Source: Entrophospora sp. SA101 (taxonomy: Eukaryota; Glomeromycota; Glomeromycetes; Entrophosporales; Entrophosporaceae). Taken from it: 64,000 bases of DNA. A program made the translations under genes and the position numbers. The stretch is from the NCBI GenBank assembly GCA_958430865.1, contig CAUDNR010003224.1, positions 1-64,000 on the forward strand. Direction: 5' to 3'. A model generated the notes under the pieces. That model did no database searches, was not told where the DNA came from, and saw only the letters and a program-made list of their open reading frames with translations. Below are positions 33,438-42,843 of this stretch, in pieces. Every line of letters begins with the position of its first letter. Within the stretch, counting starts at the first letter, position 1.

Positions 33438-34414
33438 ATGTTCACTTTGTTGGGTTTTGTTGCAGTATGCCCCAAATGAAGAATGATTATTTCCGAAATG
33501 TAAAATTTTAAATAAACTTATTATAAAACAAAAATGCATGAATCTGAGCCTAGAATGTCTTACAATATACTTACGTTGATCACTAAAGCTTGAAACATAG
33601 CTCCTATGTAACCCTTCAAAAGCAACTTGATCATTTGATCATTTTTCACACACATACCAAGAACATAGAAAGCAAAATATACACGTTAAAAAAATACATC
33701 TCAGGTTAAACAAATTTTTGTGCGCAGTCACGCGACTTTTTTCCATTCTAAATTCAATTGAAGTCATATGTTTCACAACATAAAAAAGATCAACGATCGA
33801 TTTTGTCACATGTGATAAAACGAATGTCCACTATGCACTCTTTTCTCATCCTCGCCTTCTTTTTTTTACTTAATTGATCAATCAAGCACTCCTCATTCTC
33901 CTTACTTTTTGCTCTGTCACTTGTTTGAGAAATTATGAAGAAATCAAACATTTGCCATATGATGGAAGTATTTTTGCTAAATAAGATGTTGACCATGAAC
34001 ATAATAAAGAGATCATGCATGACATGAAAAAATTTCAATCATACAAAAAAAAGAAGAACAGCTACCAATGCCACTGACAACAGTTGGTCAATTAAAAAAT
34101 TGAATAATTCTGTTGACACCATGAGCTCCAAATGCCACTGAACAACAGCAAACAAATGTTATGCTGTCACCACTTTCCAATGAAACTGAACAAAAAAAAA
34201 ACAAAAAACAATGAAACATTTAGTGGCAAGTTTAATGGTTCTTCTGAAGAAGTATTATGAAATAAAATCTATTAAAATTATCTTTTTATTAAAAAATAGA
34301 CATTTGTTATTTATAACATTAACCCTATTAGAATATTGTTAACAAGCAATAAATGTTAAATTTTTCACATTCTAATATGGGGTGTACTGCAACAAAACCA
34401 AACAAAGTGAACAT
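33438..34414. mobile_element. Non-autonomous TA-flanked DNA transposon (977 bp)
   Basis: Inverted termini of about 36 bp: ATGTTCACTTTGTTGGGTTT...GCAGTATGCCCCA on the left and its near-complement on the right. Each end is flanked by TA (33436-33437 and 34415-34416), as for Tc1/mariner-superfamily elements. The interior holds only an 82-codon minus frame (33790-34038) without recognisable similarity. The right terminus and its outer flank recur at 6118-6205. 33117-33437 is AT-rich with nothing seen. Confidence 0.75.
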
Positions 34415-34456
34415 TAGTATTACCAAGAATTTCAGGGATCATTTGTAATGTGATTA

Positions 34457-34703
34457 AAGTTTCTGGCCAAAACTCTCTTTATTAGTAGCTGAAATTGCTG
34501 AAACACTTTGGGCAAAAATTAACTTATAAGCCCAAACTACTTTTTGTTATTAGCCAAAATTGAGCGAAATTACTTTAAAGTTGTTTAAGTTAAAATAAGT
34601 TGATTGGTATAGTTTTTTAATGTTCATGTTTATAAAAATGCTGAGAATCCCAAATTGCCCAAACTAGTTTGGGCTTTGAGAAAACAGTTTGGACCGGAAA
34701 CCT
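34457..34703. mobile_element. TA-flanked MITE A (left arm)
   Basis: Termini AAGTTTCTGGCC... and ...GGACCGGAAACCT, flanked by TA at 34455-34456 and 34704-34705. Same family as 36278-36515, more diverged. Confidence 0.75.
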
Positions 34704-34801
34704 TAAATGTGATCATAATTAATGGTTTTAAATATCCCATTTGTTATATAGAATTATCACTATATAAAAATAGTTAATATGAACTCATTTACATCAGATC
34801 T

Positions 34802-35044
34802 ACTATAGAACCCAAGAATTATAGTACTATCAGCAGTATTCTGAAGAAAGCACAAGGTGAGAAAATTGCTCCTTATATTTTCAAAATAAATGATACTCAG
34901 ACATTTGAAGCTTATCTAAGAAAAGAAAGGATTACCTATGAAATTTACCAAGAAGAAAGAAAAATCATAACCAGTAAAAGAACTTTGTCAAAGAATTTAG
35001 AAAGAAAAGAAAATTGGAAGAGAAATAATTTACTACCTAGGTGA
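34802..35044 (+). pseudogene. PKNYSTI... fragment (81 codons)
   Basis: Open frame ending in TGA: TIEPKNYSTISSILKKAQGE, then APYIFKINDTQTFEAYLRKE, then a Lys/Glu-rich helical end KNLERKENWKRNNLLPR. No ATG at the start, so it is an exon or fragment. Unknown family. Related copies: 21165-21427 (decayed) and 43882-44124 (other arm). Confidence 0.45.
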
Positions 35045-35130
35045 GCATGTATTTGTTATCTTTTAAAAATTAAAGAAATTAAAAAAATATTTGGTTTGGT
35101 TTGGTTTCCTTGGGTTTTTTATAGTGACAA

Positions 35131-35561
35131 TGTAACAATCCTCGAAATAATATGTCACACAAATGGCATTTAATTTTATTACCATATTTGGTAAGAGGAA
35201 TTCATTTTTTTATCGTTTAATTTAAGTTACTTTGCAATCGGAATTTTTGGTTAAAGAGTTATACATATTATTATTATCATCATCATTATTATTTTTATTA
35301 AGAAAAGTGGATATTATATTGTTATGTTATATTGTGGGGAATATAATCATGTCATTGTTTTATTTATATTATTTATAATCAAGAAGTTATCTTTAAATTA
35401 TGATCAATACTTTCTAGGAAGTCTATAAACTTCCATACAATATATAGATTATTTATTTATTTATTTTCTTATGATTTATATTTGTATTTTAAGAATTGTA
35501 TTTTTATTATTTAAAGATGTAAAACTCAAACAAATAAAGATAACTTTTTTATAATTTTACA
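35131..35561 (+). repeat. Solo LTR (431 bp), left arm
   Basis: Starts TGTAACAATCC and ends AATTTTACA, as gypsy LTRs here do (TGTAACA...TTACA), and is flanked by ACAA on both sides. No PBS, PPT or coding sequence is attached. Identical in the right arm (43365-43795); a slightly diverged third copy is at 37055-37484. Confidence 0.6.
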
Positions 35562-35570
35562 ACAATAAAA

Positions 35571-35747
35571 CATCAGGAAAATGGGTACAAATATTATGCG
35601 TATATAATGTACATTGCAGGGATTAAGCATATAATATGCATACAAATCACGTATTTTTTAATGTATGCAAATTGTACATATATTATATGCTTAATCCCTG
35701 CAATTGCATATTATATACGCATAATATTTGTACCCATTTTCCTGATG
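35571..35747. mobile_element. Fold-back element (177 bp), left arm
   Basis: Nearly the whole element is two inverted halves of about 80 bp. It opens CATCAGGAAAATGGGTACAA and closes with the complement, ending CCTGATG. The direct repeat at 36975-37560 lacks it: there ACAATAAAA runs straight into TTATCACTTCATTAAC. That is effectively an empty site, so this is a true insertion after the duplication. Confidence 0.85.
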
Positions 35748-35941
35748 AATTATCAGTTCATTAACAATGTTAAATAAATATCTAAACGTTTGTAAATAAT
35801 TGTGATAATATTTACAGCAGTGTGACTGATTTATTTATGATTGTAGCTACCAGAGCAACTATCACCTTATGGTAGTTACCAGTGATATATAATTATTTGC
35901 AACATTTTGTAGCTAAATTGTTCTCAATAATACCTTCTCAG

Positions 35942-36082
35942 GAAAATTGTGAGAGAACATTTCTCAATACTTAAGCAGATCCATGGATTGAACAAGAATT
36001 CTTTGCCAAGTGACAATTTGGAATCCATGGCAACAATTCAATCATATCTTATTAGGAACCCCTATTTTATCCATCAAAAATA
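35942..36082 (+). pseudogene. hAT transposase C-terminal fragment, left arm
   Basis: ENCERTF in one frame and FSILKQIHGLNKNSLPSDNL then ESMATIQSYLI in the next correspond to the hAT dimerisation region (CER.FS.L......L....LE.MA.I...), with one frameshift. Mirrored at 42844-42984. Confidence 0.55.
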
Positions 36083-36277
36083 ATGACAATGATATTAAAA
36101 AAAATTAAAAGTACTGAAAATCATATCAGGTGATATGTGTAAAACATGTAATTATTAATACTAACAAGTGACAAAATAAAATTTGAAATTATTAGTATTT
36201 TCCATTTCCACTTAATATTAAAATCAAATAAGATCAGATATTGAGTTAAAACTAACCTATTACACTTTACAGAACTA

Positions 36278-36515
36278 AGGTTTCTGGTCCAAACTGTTTT
36301 CTCAAAGCCCAACTAGTTTGGGCAATTTAGGCTTCTCAACATTTTCTATAAGCATGAACATTAAAAAACTATATGATCAACTTGTTTTAACTTAAAATAA
36401 TTTCACCCAATTTCGGCTAATAACAAAAAGTAGTTTGGGCTTATAAAAAATAATTTTTGCCCAAAGTATTTGGGCAATTTCGGCTACTAATAGAAGCAGT
36501 TTCGACCAGAAACCT
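36278..36515. mobile_element. TA-flanked MITE B (left arm, 238 bp)
   Basis: Perfect 12-bp inverted termini AGGTTTCTGGTC ... GACCAGAAACCT, flanked by TA at 36276-36277 and 36516-36517. Interior AT-rich with GCCCAAACTAGTTTGGGC-like words. Tc1/mariner-superfamily target preference. Identical copy at 42411-42648. Confidence 0.88.
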
Positions 36516-36657
36516 TATACAGAACTGATAAATCAGGACTGTCACATGTACAGTTAAGTATATATACATAGTGCTACTGGGTTGACCATTGCTTCTAGAA
36601 ATCCCCACAAGGTCCATAAATTAATAACATAAATTATGACCTAACAAATTGTGAAGG

Positions 36658-36825
36658 TCATTCTCCTCCATTTTTACACATAAATTTATAAATATCTCTT
36701 ATATTTCTTGCAGCATTCACATCTCTATTCCACAACATTCCATTGCCATTACTGCAAACTCTGCATACCTTTAATGAATATATTTTTTGAGGATTTTGGA
36801 AAGGATTTTTACACTTTGAACAAAT
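36658..36825 (-). pseudogene. Fanzor nuclease, C-terminal exon (left arm)
   Basis: Identical in sequence to the copy at 42101-42268, where the evidence is given. Only the last 55 residues remain. The upstream side ends at the 36974 breakpoint, where the sequence switches to a copy of the solo-LTR region. Confidence 0.75.
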
Positions 36826-36974
36826 CTGTAACAATTTACTTCATATATAATAATCATGTACATACTTGTAGAACAGATTATATCTACTAGGCTCAACAAA
36901 AACATCTGGAATTACTCACCTTGTTCCAGTTACTGTCAACAAAGAAGAAAAGCAAACAGCAGAAAGCTCAATGT

Positions 36975-37560
36975 ATTTGTTATCTTTTAAAAATTAAAGA
37001 AATTAAAAAAATATTTGGTTTGGTTTGGTTTCCTTGGGTTTTTTATAGTGACAATGTAACAATCCTCGAAATAATATGTCACACAAATGGCATTTAATTT
37101 TATTACCATATTTGGTAAGAGGAATTCATTTTTTTATCGTTTAATTTAAGTTACTTTGCAATCGGAATTTTTGGTTAAAGAGTTATACATATTATTATTA
37201 TCATCATCATTATTATTTTTATTAAGAAAAGTGGATATTATATTGTTATGTTATATTGTGGGGAATATAATCATGTCATTGTTTTATTTATATTATTTAT
37301 AATCAAGAAGTTATCTTTAAATTATGATCAATACTTTCTAGGAAGTCTATAAACTTCCATACAATATATAGATTATTTATTTATTTATTTTCTTATGATT
37401 TATATTTGTATTTTAAGAATTGTATTTTTATTATTTAAAGATGTAAAATTCAAACAAATAAAGATAATTATTTTTAATTTTACAACAATAAAATTATCAC
37501 TTCATTAACAGTGTTAAATAAAATATCTAAACGTTTGTAAATAATTGTGATAATTATTTG
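36975..37560 (+). repeat. Direct duplicate of 35047-35570 and beyond, with second solo LTR
   Basis: From ATTTGTTATCTTTTAAAAAT the sequence repeats 35049 onward, including the LTR (37055-37484). It lacks the fold-back element and carries a few substitutions. It then follows the 35748-35810 sequence to about 37560. It is older than the arm duplication, because it differs while the arms are identical. Confidence 0.85.
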
Positions 37561-37589
37561 AATGTTTATAGGTCGTCCCTGAGGAGCAG

Positions 37590-37700
37590 ATACAATTTTT
37601 GATAAGCCAATAATAGTTGATGGCTTTTACTGTCGTCCACTGTAGTAATAATAAGATATCCCGGATCTGCATAACAAATTTAACAAACGCCATTATTGGG
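37590..37700 (-). pseudogene. Unrecognised exon-like fragment
   Basis: Minus-strand text CYADPGYLIITTVDDSKSHQ then LLLAYQKLYLLLRDD is open for about 35 codons between splice-like borders. Family unknown; the locus ends at the 10-N gap. Confidence 0.25.
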
Positions 37701-37789
37701 ATTGGTTTTTTTTAAACAATTTATTTTTTAACAATGACATGTTGTTGTTTGGTACCTGCCTGAAGACGTGTTAATAACTGACCAGAAGT

Positions 37790-37799
37790 NNNNNNNNNN
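37790..37799. other. Assembly gap (10 N)
   Basis: Ten N between two contigs. True gap length is probably arbitrary. It cuts gene C. Confidence 1.
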
Positions 37800-38305
37800 T
37801 CTTCTAACTGCTTAATTCAGTCTAATAATTCTTGCTTTTGTCTTTTACTTCACTCCTCAGACTTTTCTTGAAATTTAGCTATTTCTTCTCTTTCAACTTC
37901 CAAGGCTTCTTCAGTTTCATTTAGTTGTTCTTGTAAAGAATTTATTTGTCTTTCGTAAAAAGTAGACTGACTTATTTCTTCATTTGGCAAAAGAGGGAGT
38001 TCTTTCTCTTCTAGGTCTTCATTGTTTCTAATGCAATAGCAAGCATTCTTACCAGTAACAATATCAAAGTCTAGCTTAGTTTGTAATCTACCACACCTAT
38101 CACACTTTAACAATTCATCATTTCAATACTTTTCTTCACACCTTTTGCAAACCACATCATCTGAAATTCACTCACCAGTTACTTTAGTGCGAGATCTTAT
38201 TTGACGAACAGACTTATTATCTTCACCAAAGAGATTAGAACAAAAATCACAGGTCTTTTTATTTCATTCCTCCAATTCTAAAACTGTGTAATCCAACTCT
38301 CTCAT
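37800..38305 (-). CDS. Gene C: Zn-ribbon and coiled-coil protein, TGA read as Trp (3' end in gap)
   Basis: Starts at ATG 38305-38303, overlapping gene B's stop as TAATG. With TGA as Trp the frame runs without a stop into the gap (168+ residues). TGA codons at 38264, 38168, 38123, 37850 and 37817 give Trp 14, 46, 61, 152 and 163, in contexts such as LEE-W-NKKTCDFC, TGE-W-ISDDVV, KY-W-NDELLKC. Cys pairs CDFC (19-22), CKRC (53-56) and CDRC (68-71) suggest zinc binding. A charged coiled coil follows (INSLQEQLNETEEALEVERE). With the standard code the gene would be cut into short pieces. The Mollicutes code is the simplest explanation. Function unknown; perhaps a partner of gene A or B. Confidence 0.8.
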
Positions 38306-39297
38306 TAATTAGACTTAACCTCTACTCGAGCAATCATTTCTGGGTTGTGAAGTTTTTCTTTTTTGATTAACTTTTGTAATTTTTGAATCTTAACCTGTGT
38401 TTTTGCTTTTAATTGTTTAAAAATATTCTGCTTAGTTTCTTCTTCAGTAGGTAAATTAGGTAAAGGTTTATTGTTTAAATAATCTAAAAGTTTCAAACTT
38501 TTGTTTTGCGATTCACTATCAGTCAATTGCTTGCCTAGTTTTTCTATTTTTTTATCCTTTTGACCTGACTCTTGCTCTAACTTTTTAACTCAGGCTTCTA
38601 GATAAGAAATTTTTTCACTAGTGCTTTTGAGTTTCTTATTTTTCTCTTTAATATCCTCTGCTTGTGCTTTGCTTCATTTTTCCCCAGTTTCTAAGACTTT
38701 GTCAACTTGCTCCCGTTCTATTTTAACTCTTTCTTCTAGTTGTTCTACTTCTGCTTCTAAAAACTTAATCTTTTCATCTTTGCCTTCAATGATGTCTTTA
38801 AGAATTATGTCTTGAGCTTTTCTGCCCCAAAGTTCTCCATCTTCTTCAACCCGTCTATAAAGAGCAGAGTGTTGTTTCCATAAGTTTCAATCCTTTTTCA
38901 TTTCATTAGCCAACTCAGAACTTTCAAAATGATCTATGATAATTCTATTCACTAACTTTTCTAGGTTTTCCTTAGCATTTCATTTGTAGTCATTGTAAAG
39001 AGAATATTTAAAACAAAGACTCATAAATGTTTGTCTTAGTGGTTTATTAATCATTTCTCTTAAATCTCTTTCAATGTTCTTACTACAATGAGGAAAATTA
39101 TTTCTCATTTCTACTAAAATTTCTTCAACTTTACTTAGTGCTTCTTGCCTAAATGCTTCTTCTTCTTGCTCAGTTACTTCTGTATTTTTGTAATCATTGA
39201 GTTCTTGATCTTTATCCTCTAGTTGCTTTTTCAATAATTCTATTTTGTTTAATAATTCTTTATTTGCTTGTTGTTGTTCATTTACAATGTTTACCAT
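38305..39297 (-). CDS. Gene B: coiled-coil protein, TGA read as Trp (330 aa)
   Basis: Starts ATG 39297 (MVNIVNEQQQANKELLNKIE) and ends TAA 38307-38305. With TGA as Trp it is one uninterrupted frame of 331 codons. Four TGA codons at 38980, 38887, 38674 and 38590 give Trp 106, 137, 208 and 236 (contexts DYK-W-NAKEN, KD-W-NLWKQ, EK-W-SKAQ, EA-W-VKKL). Two Trp use TGG. Almost the whole protein is predicted coiled coil (KLKSTSEKISYLEA, VKKLEQESGQKDKKIEKLGK). It lies 88 bp after gene A and overlaps gene C by one base, so A-B-C look like an operon. A second, decayed copy is at 20433-21045. No intron or signal peptide. Function unknown. Confidence 0.85.
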
Positions 39298-39385
39298 GAT
39301 TTTTGTTAATAAATACTTAATATCTTTCTTTTTATAAAAGCATTATTAAGTATATAATTATTTTATTAGTTTATTTTTAAATTTT

Positions 39386-41149
39386 CTATTTGTTGTCAGC
39401 ATAAATTGGTTTTGGACAAGTAATATCTTTGAATTTATCTCTAATAAATGGACGAATATTATGATAAAGATATTCTTGCCTTTTGTAATCCAAAGGAGGT
39501 GGTGTTAATACTAAAATTGATAAAGATCTAATTTCTTCAAAGATATCTGTTTTCTTGGATTTCAATAAATTGAACTCAACAAAAGGTCCATTAGCAACTT
39601 CTTGAACTTTCACCATACCAAGATTAGATGCTTCAAAAAGAAAATGTTGATATTTCTGTATACTTGGTAATTTCTTAAAATAAATTCCCAAAATAGCTTT
39701 AATATCTAAATATTGAAAGCCTTTTCTACCTTCATAACACTGGGTTTTATTCAATCCAGCTGGACTAGTTCTTTTCACCACATCAACCACATGGCCCACA
39801 CAATCTACACTTGTTTTTCTGTAGAGTTTTTTAATCAATCCAAAACTACCATCACATTTGAATTTGGTATGCCCTGGAATCATGAAATTCAATTTAATAC
39901 TTTCATAATAACCACAAATTATTAAATAAAAATAAAATCAAATGGTCACATTATTTTTATTTTGTCTCCCAGCATTATCACAAGTAATCGTTAAATGCTT
40001 TTCACCTTTGTTCAATTTCTTAATTCCATCAAAGATCATACTAAGTGTGGCATTAGGACCTTTTCCTATAATTTCATTTTCATCAAGAACATAATTAAGT
40101 TGTTCCCTTACTGCTTCATTTTGAATACCAAATAAATGGACTTTACATGGACTAAGATAATAAATTTTACTTACTTGTTGATCAGAATGTGGTGCATGAA
40201 CATTTTGGGCTCAATCATAACTATAATGAGCAGTAGCATCAATACTGCAATATTGTGTTATACCTTGGGAATAATTTTGGTTAACTAGTTTTCTTTGTTC
40301 TTCAGCCAATTTGGTATTTTTATTATAATAATTTCTTTCTAATTTGGCTTTGGACAGATGTTCTTTAAATCTTTTAAGTAATTCTTTAGCTCCTTCTTCT
40401 TGGCAAGCATTGTAATGTAAACCATCTCTAAAATGTTGACAGGTATCACACAAGTCAGTTCTTGGTCTCATGATTTGAATTTCTGGTGTCAATTGATGTC
40501 ATAACTTTCTGAATGCATCATATTTTAAGGATTTCAATTTGCTGTTTTCTTCCAGATCAGCTAGAAAATCTCTATACACTGATTTGTAACTCACTTCAGC
40601 TGGTAAGAATACAATTGATTGGGTTATTCTATTGTTACTTCTTCCTGGACTTGGTAATCCATGAACTTCAGCATAATTTTCCAGAAAATTCTTTACTACT
40701 TCTGCAACATTTTTGTCAATCACCATTTTTGTTTTCCATTGAGGCATTCTTTTAATATTACCATGAATTTTTGGTAAAAGACCATTATTTATCAGGTGAT
40801 TTCTAATATTTTCAAAATAAGTCCTGCCAATCCCCAACATATTGAGATAAGTTTCTTGACAAAGAAGTGTATTGTGATCCCAATGATAGAAAGTTCTTTT
40901 ATTGGAACTAGTTTTCTTTTTAAGGCATCTACTACTGCTTGTTAATCCACCATCCATTGCCCTAAGTTGGGCCATTAAAAATATGTCTTGTTCTGATTTA
41001 GAAAGAGCTTGAAAGGATTCCCTTAATTCTGCAAATTGTTCCCTGGGAATTCTTGAAGAACAACCACAATTACATCCCTTTTCTAAAAAATCAATTGCTT
41101 TTTGATATTCAGCAGAACCATTGTACTTGTTATTACTTTTCATATACAT
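39386..41149 (-). CDS. Gene A: transposase-like protein, TGA read as Trp (587 aa)
   Basis: From ATG 41149 (or 41143) to TAG 39386-39388, one frame with three TGA codons at 40499, 40211 and 39938 (residues 217, 313, 404). All three fall where related eukaryotic proteins, as I recall them, have Trp: RKL-W-HQL...TDLCDTC, YD-W-AQNVHAPH, TI-W-FYFYL. Motifs include Cys-rich CNCGC near 30, SIDATAHYSYD, TITCDNAGRQNKNN and FMIPGHTKFKCDGSFGLIKK. The last two resemble a eukaryotic family often labelled DUF7869, whose spaced acidic residues suggest a DDE-type (transposase/integrase) fold; not searched. An AGGGA-like stretch precedes the start. No introns are needed. Origin is most simply Mollicutes-related endobacteria that had themselves acquired a fungal gene. 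The 3' part recurs at 20158-20400. Confidence 0.85.
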
Positions 41150-41790
41150 TTATCCCTATATATATAATTTTATGTTCAATTCAGTGGTTTTACATTCTGT
41201 GCAATGTTTAATTTCAGGCAATTTTTCTTCGAGTAAATCATATTATGAAAGTTGTGGGATTCAAAGGGATTCAAAAGATATGATAACAACAAAGTGTAAA
41301 GCTTCAAGTTTGTGTAATTATTTACACATGATTTATTGCAAGAATGGGCTACATGATACCCTTGTAAAAGTATTTTAAACTGTATAAAAAAAATTGAAAT
41401 CAATTGTGAAAATTCATTCCTTATATAGGACGGTCTCTCCTTTTGGATCAATGATCAATAATAATACAGTCAGGGAGATTTCCAAACATGGAATTTCTAA
41501 ATACTGTAATGATCAACATTCTAGAAATTTGATAGATTATCTACAAAATGAATCATGTGATTTTACAGCCAATAGAATAATAATTTTGATTTAAAGAAAA
41601 AAATTTATCATTTTTTTATTAATGACCAAACAATATAATTATACTTGTATCCTTTTTTGATTTATGAAGCAAAATACAAATTTATTTCTCTCTAAGAGAG
41701 GGAGAGTGAGTGAGTGAGTGAGTGAGTGAAAGAGAAAGTGGATCAAGTCTCTGGGTTGACAAAAATGAGAATTGTATTTAATATATGTGG
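41150..41790. other. Border zone between gene A and the right arm
   Basis: Two short plus-strand exon-like frames: about 41217-41378 (SKSYYESCGIQRDSKDMITT) after a TTTCAG, and 41430-41594 (GSMINNNTVREISKHGISKY). Neither is recognised. A (GAGT)n tract lies at about 41697-41735. This stretch joins TGA-coded sequence to fungal repeats without any gap. Confidence 0.4.
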
Positions 41791-42034
41791 TTAAATAATC
41801 TCTTCTATTTCTTTGTGAAGGTTTTTAACTTGCTGCAAAATCAACAATAATTCATCTTTCTTTTTCGTTGCTAATCCTTTGAACTGTGGGTGATTTGTTT
41901 TATTCAACAACTCAATCAATGATTGAATTATCAATATCAATTCCTTGTTTGACATTGAGCTTTCTGCTGTTTGCTTTTCTTCTTTGTTGACAGTAACTGG
42001 AACAAGGTGAGTAATTCCAGATGTTTTTGTTGAG
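41791..42034 (-). CDS. C-terminal exon of an unrecognised Lys-rich protein
   Basis: Minus-strand frame reading SGITHLVPVTVNKEEKQTAE, then ELILIIQSLIELLNKTNHPQ, then KKKDELLLILQQVKNL and TAA at 41791-41793. It begins after an AG near 42035. It runs without a break across 41952, where the left arm has its breakpoint, so the right-hand version is the original arrangement. Function unknown. Confidence 0.4.
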
Positions 42035-42100
42035 CCTAGTAGATATAATCTGTTCTACAAGTATGTACATGATTATTATATATGAAGTAAATTGTTACAG

Positions 42101-42268
42101 ATTTGTTCAAAGTGTAAAAATCCTTTCCAAAATCCTCAAAAAATATATTCATTAAAGGTATGCAGAGTTTGCAGTAATGGCAATGGAATGTTGTGGAATA
42201 GAGATGTGAATGCTGCAAGAAATATAAGAGATATTTATAAATTTATGTGTAAAAATGGAGGAGAATGA
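42101..42268 (+). pseudogene. Fanzor nuclease, C-terminal exon (right arm)
   Basis: After an intron (GTATGT at 42061 to CAG at 42100) the exon reads ICSKCKNPFQNPQKIYSLKV, then CRVCSNGNGMLWNRDVNAAR, then NIRDIYKF, and ends TGA at 42266-42268. Two CxxC pairs followed by W-N-R-D-V-N-A-A-R-N-I match the zinc finger and the third RuvC catalytic motif of TnpB and its eukaryotic relatives, the Fanzor RNA-guided nucleases. The Asp of NRDVNAA is a catalytic residue in that family. The preceding exon seems to encode VIPDVFVEPSRYN but contains a TGA. Nothing of the remaining several hundred residues is present, so the gene is dead. The 3' flank might still hold guide-RNA sequence, as omega RNA overlaps the 3' end in this family. 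Confidence 0.8.
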
Positions 42269-42410
42269 CCTTCACAATTTGTTAGGTCATAATTTATGTT
42301 ATTAATTTATGGACCTTGTGGGGATTTCTAGAAGCAATGGTCAACCCAGTAGCACTATGTATATATACTTAACTGTACATGTGACAGTCCTGATTTATCA
42401 GTTCTGTATA

Positions 42411-42648
42411 AGGTTTCTGGTCGAAACTGCTTCTATTAGTAGCCGAAATTGCCCAAATACTTTGGGCAAAAATTATTTTTTATAAGCCCAAACTACTTTT
42501 TGTTATTAGCCGAAATTGGGTGAAATTATTTTAAGTTAAAACAAGTTGATCATATAGTTTTTTAATGTTCATGCTTATAGAAAATGTTGAGAAGCCTAAA
42601 TTGCCCAAACTAGTTGGGCTTTGAGAAAACAGTTTGGACCAGAAACCT
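42411..42648. mobile_element. TA-flanked MITE B (right arm)
   Basis: Same as 36278-36515 in inverse orientation, flanked by TA on both sides. Confidence 0.88.
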
Positions 42649-42843
42649 TAGTTCTGTAAAGTGTAATAGGTTAGTTTTAACTCAATATCTGATCTTATTT
42701 GATTTTAATATTAAGTGGAAATGGAAAATACTAATAATTTCAAATTTTATTTTGTCACTTGTTAGTATTAATAATTACATGTTTTACACATATCACCTGA
42801 TATGATTTTCAGTACTTTTAATTTTTTTTAATATCATTGTCAT

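Larger units (their letters stand above)
34457..36974 (+). repeat. Left arm of a ~2.5 kb inverted repeat
   Basis: Matches 41952-44472 in inverse orientation. From about 34540 to 36974 the coordinates of matching features always sum to 78926, so there is no net indel, and sampled stretches are identical. Order left to right: MITE A, PKNYSTI fragment, solo LTR, fold-back element, hAT fragment, MITE B, Fanzor C-terminal exon (minus). The outer 80 bp, inside MITE A, diverge from the other arm. The inner edge at 36974 is an abrupt breakpoint. Confidence 0.92.

Noticed and set aside
35131..35561. Full LTR retrotransposon
   Set aside because: No internal coding region, primer site or second LTR in the right orientation and spacing; at most a solo LTR.
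35571..35747. Fold-back sequence as a replication origin or terminator
   Set aside because: Copies with defined ends and an empty site show it is an inserted element.
37800..41149. RIP-type or deamination damage as the source of the TGA codons
   Set aside because: C-to-T damage would also create TAA and TAG from CAA, CAG and TGG. None occur in about 1080 codons, and the frames are otherwise intact.
41697..41735. Possible CRISPR-like array in the GAGT tract
   Set aside because: Simple 4-bp microsatellite without spacers.
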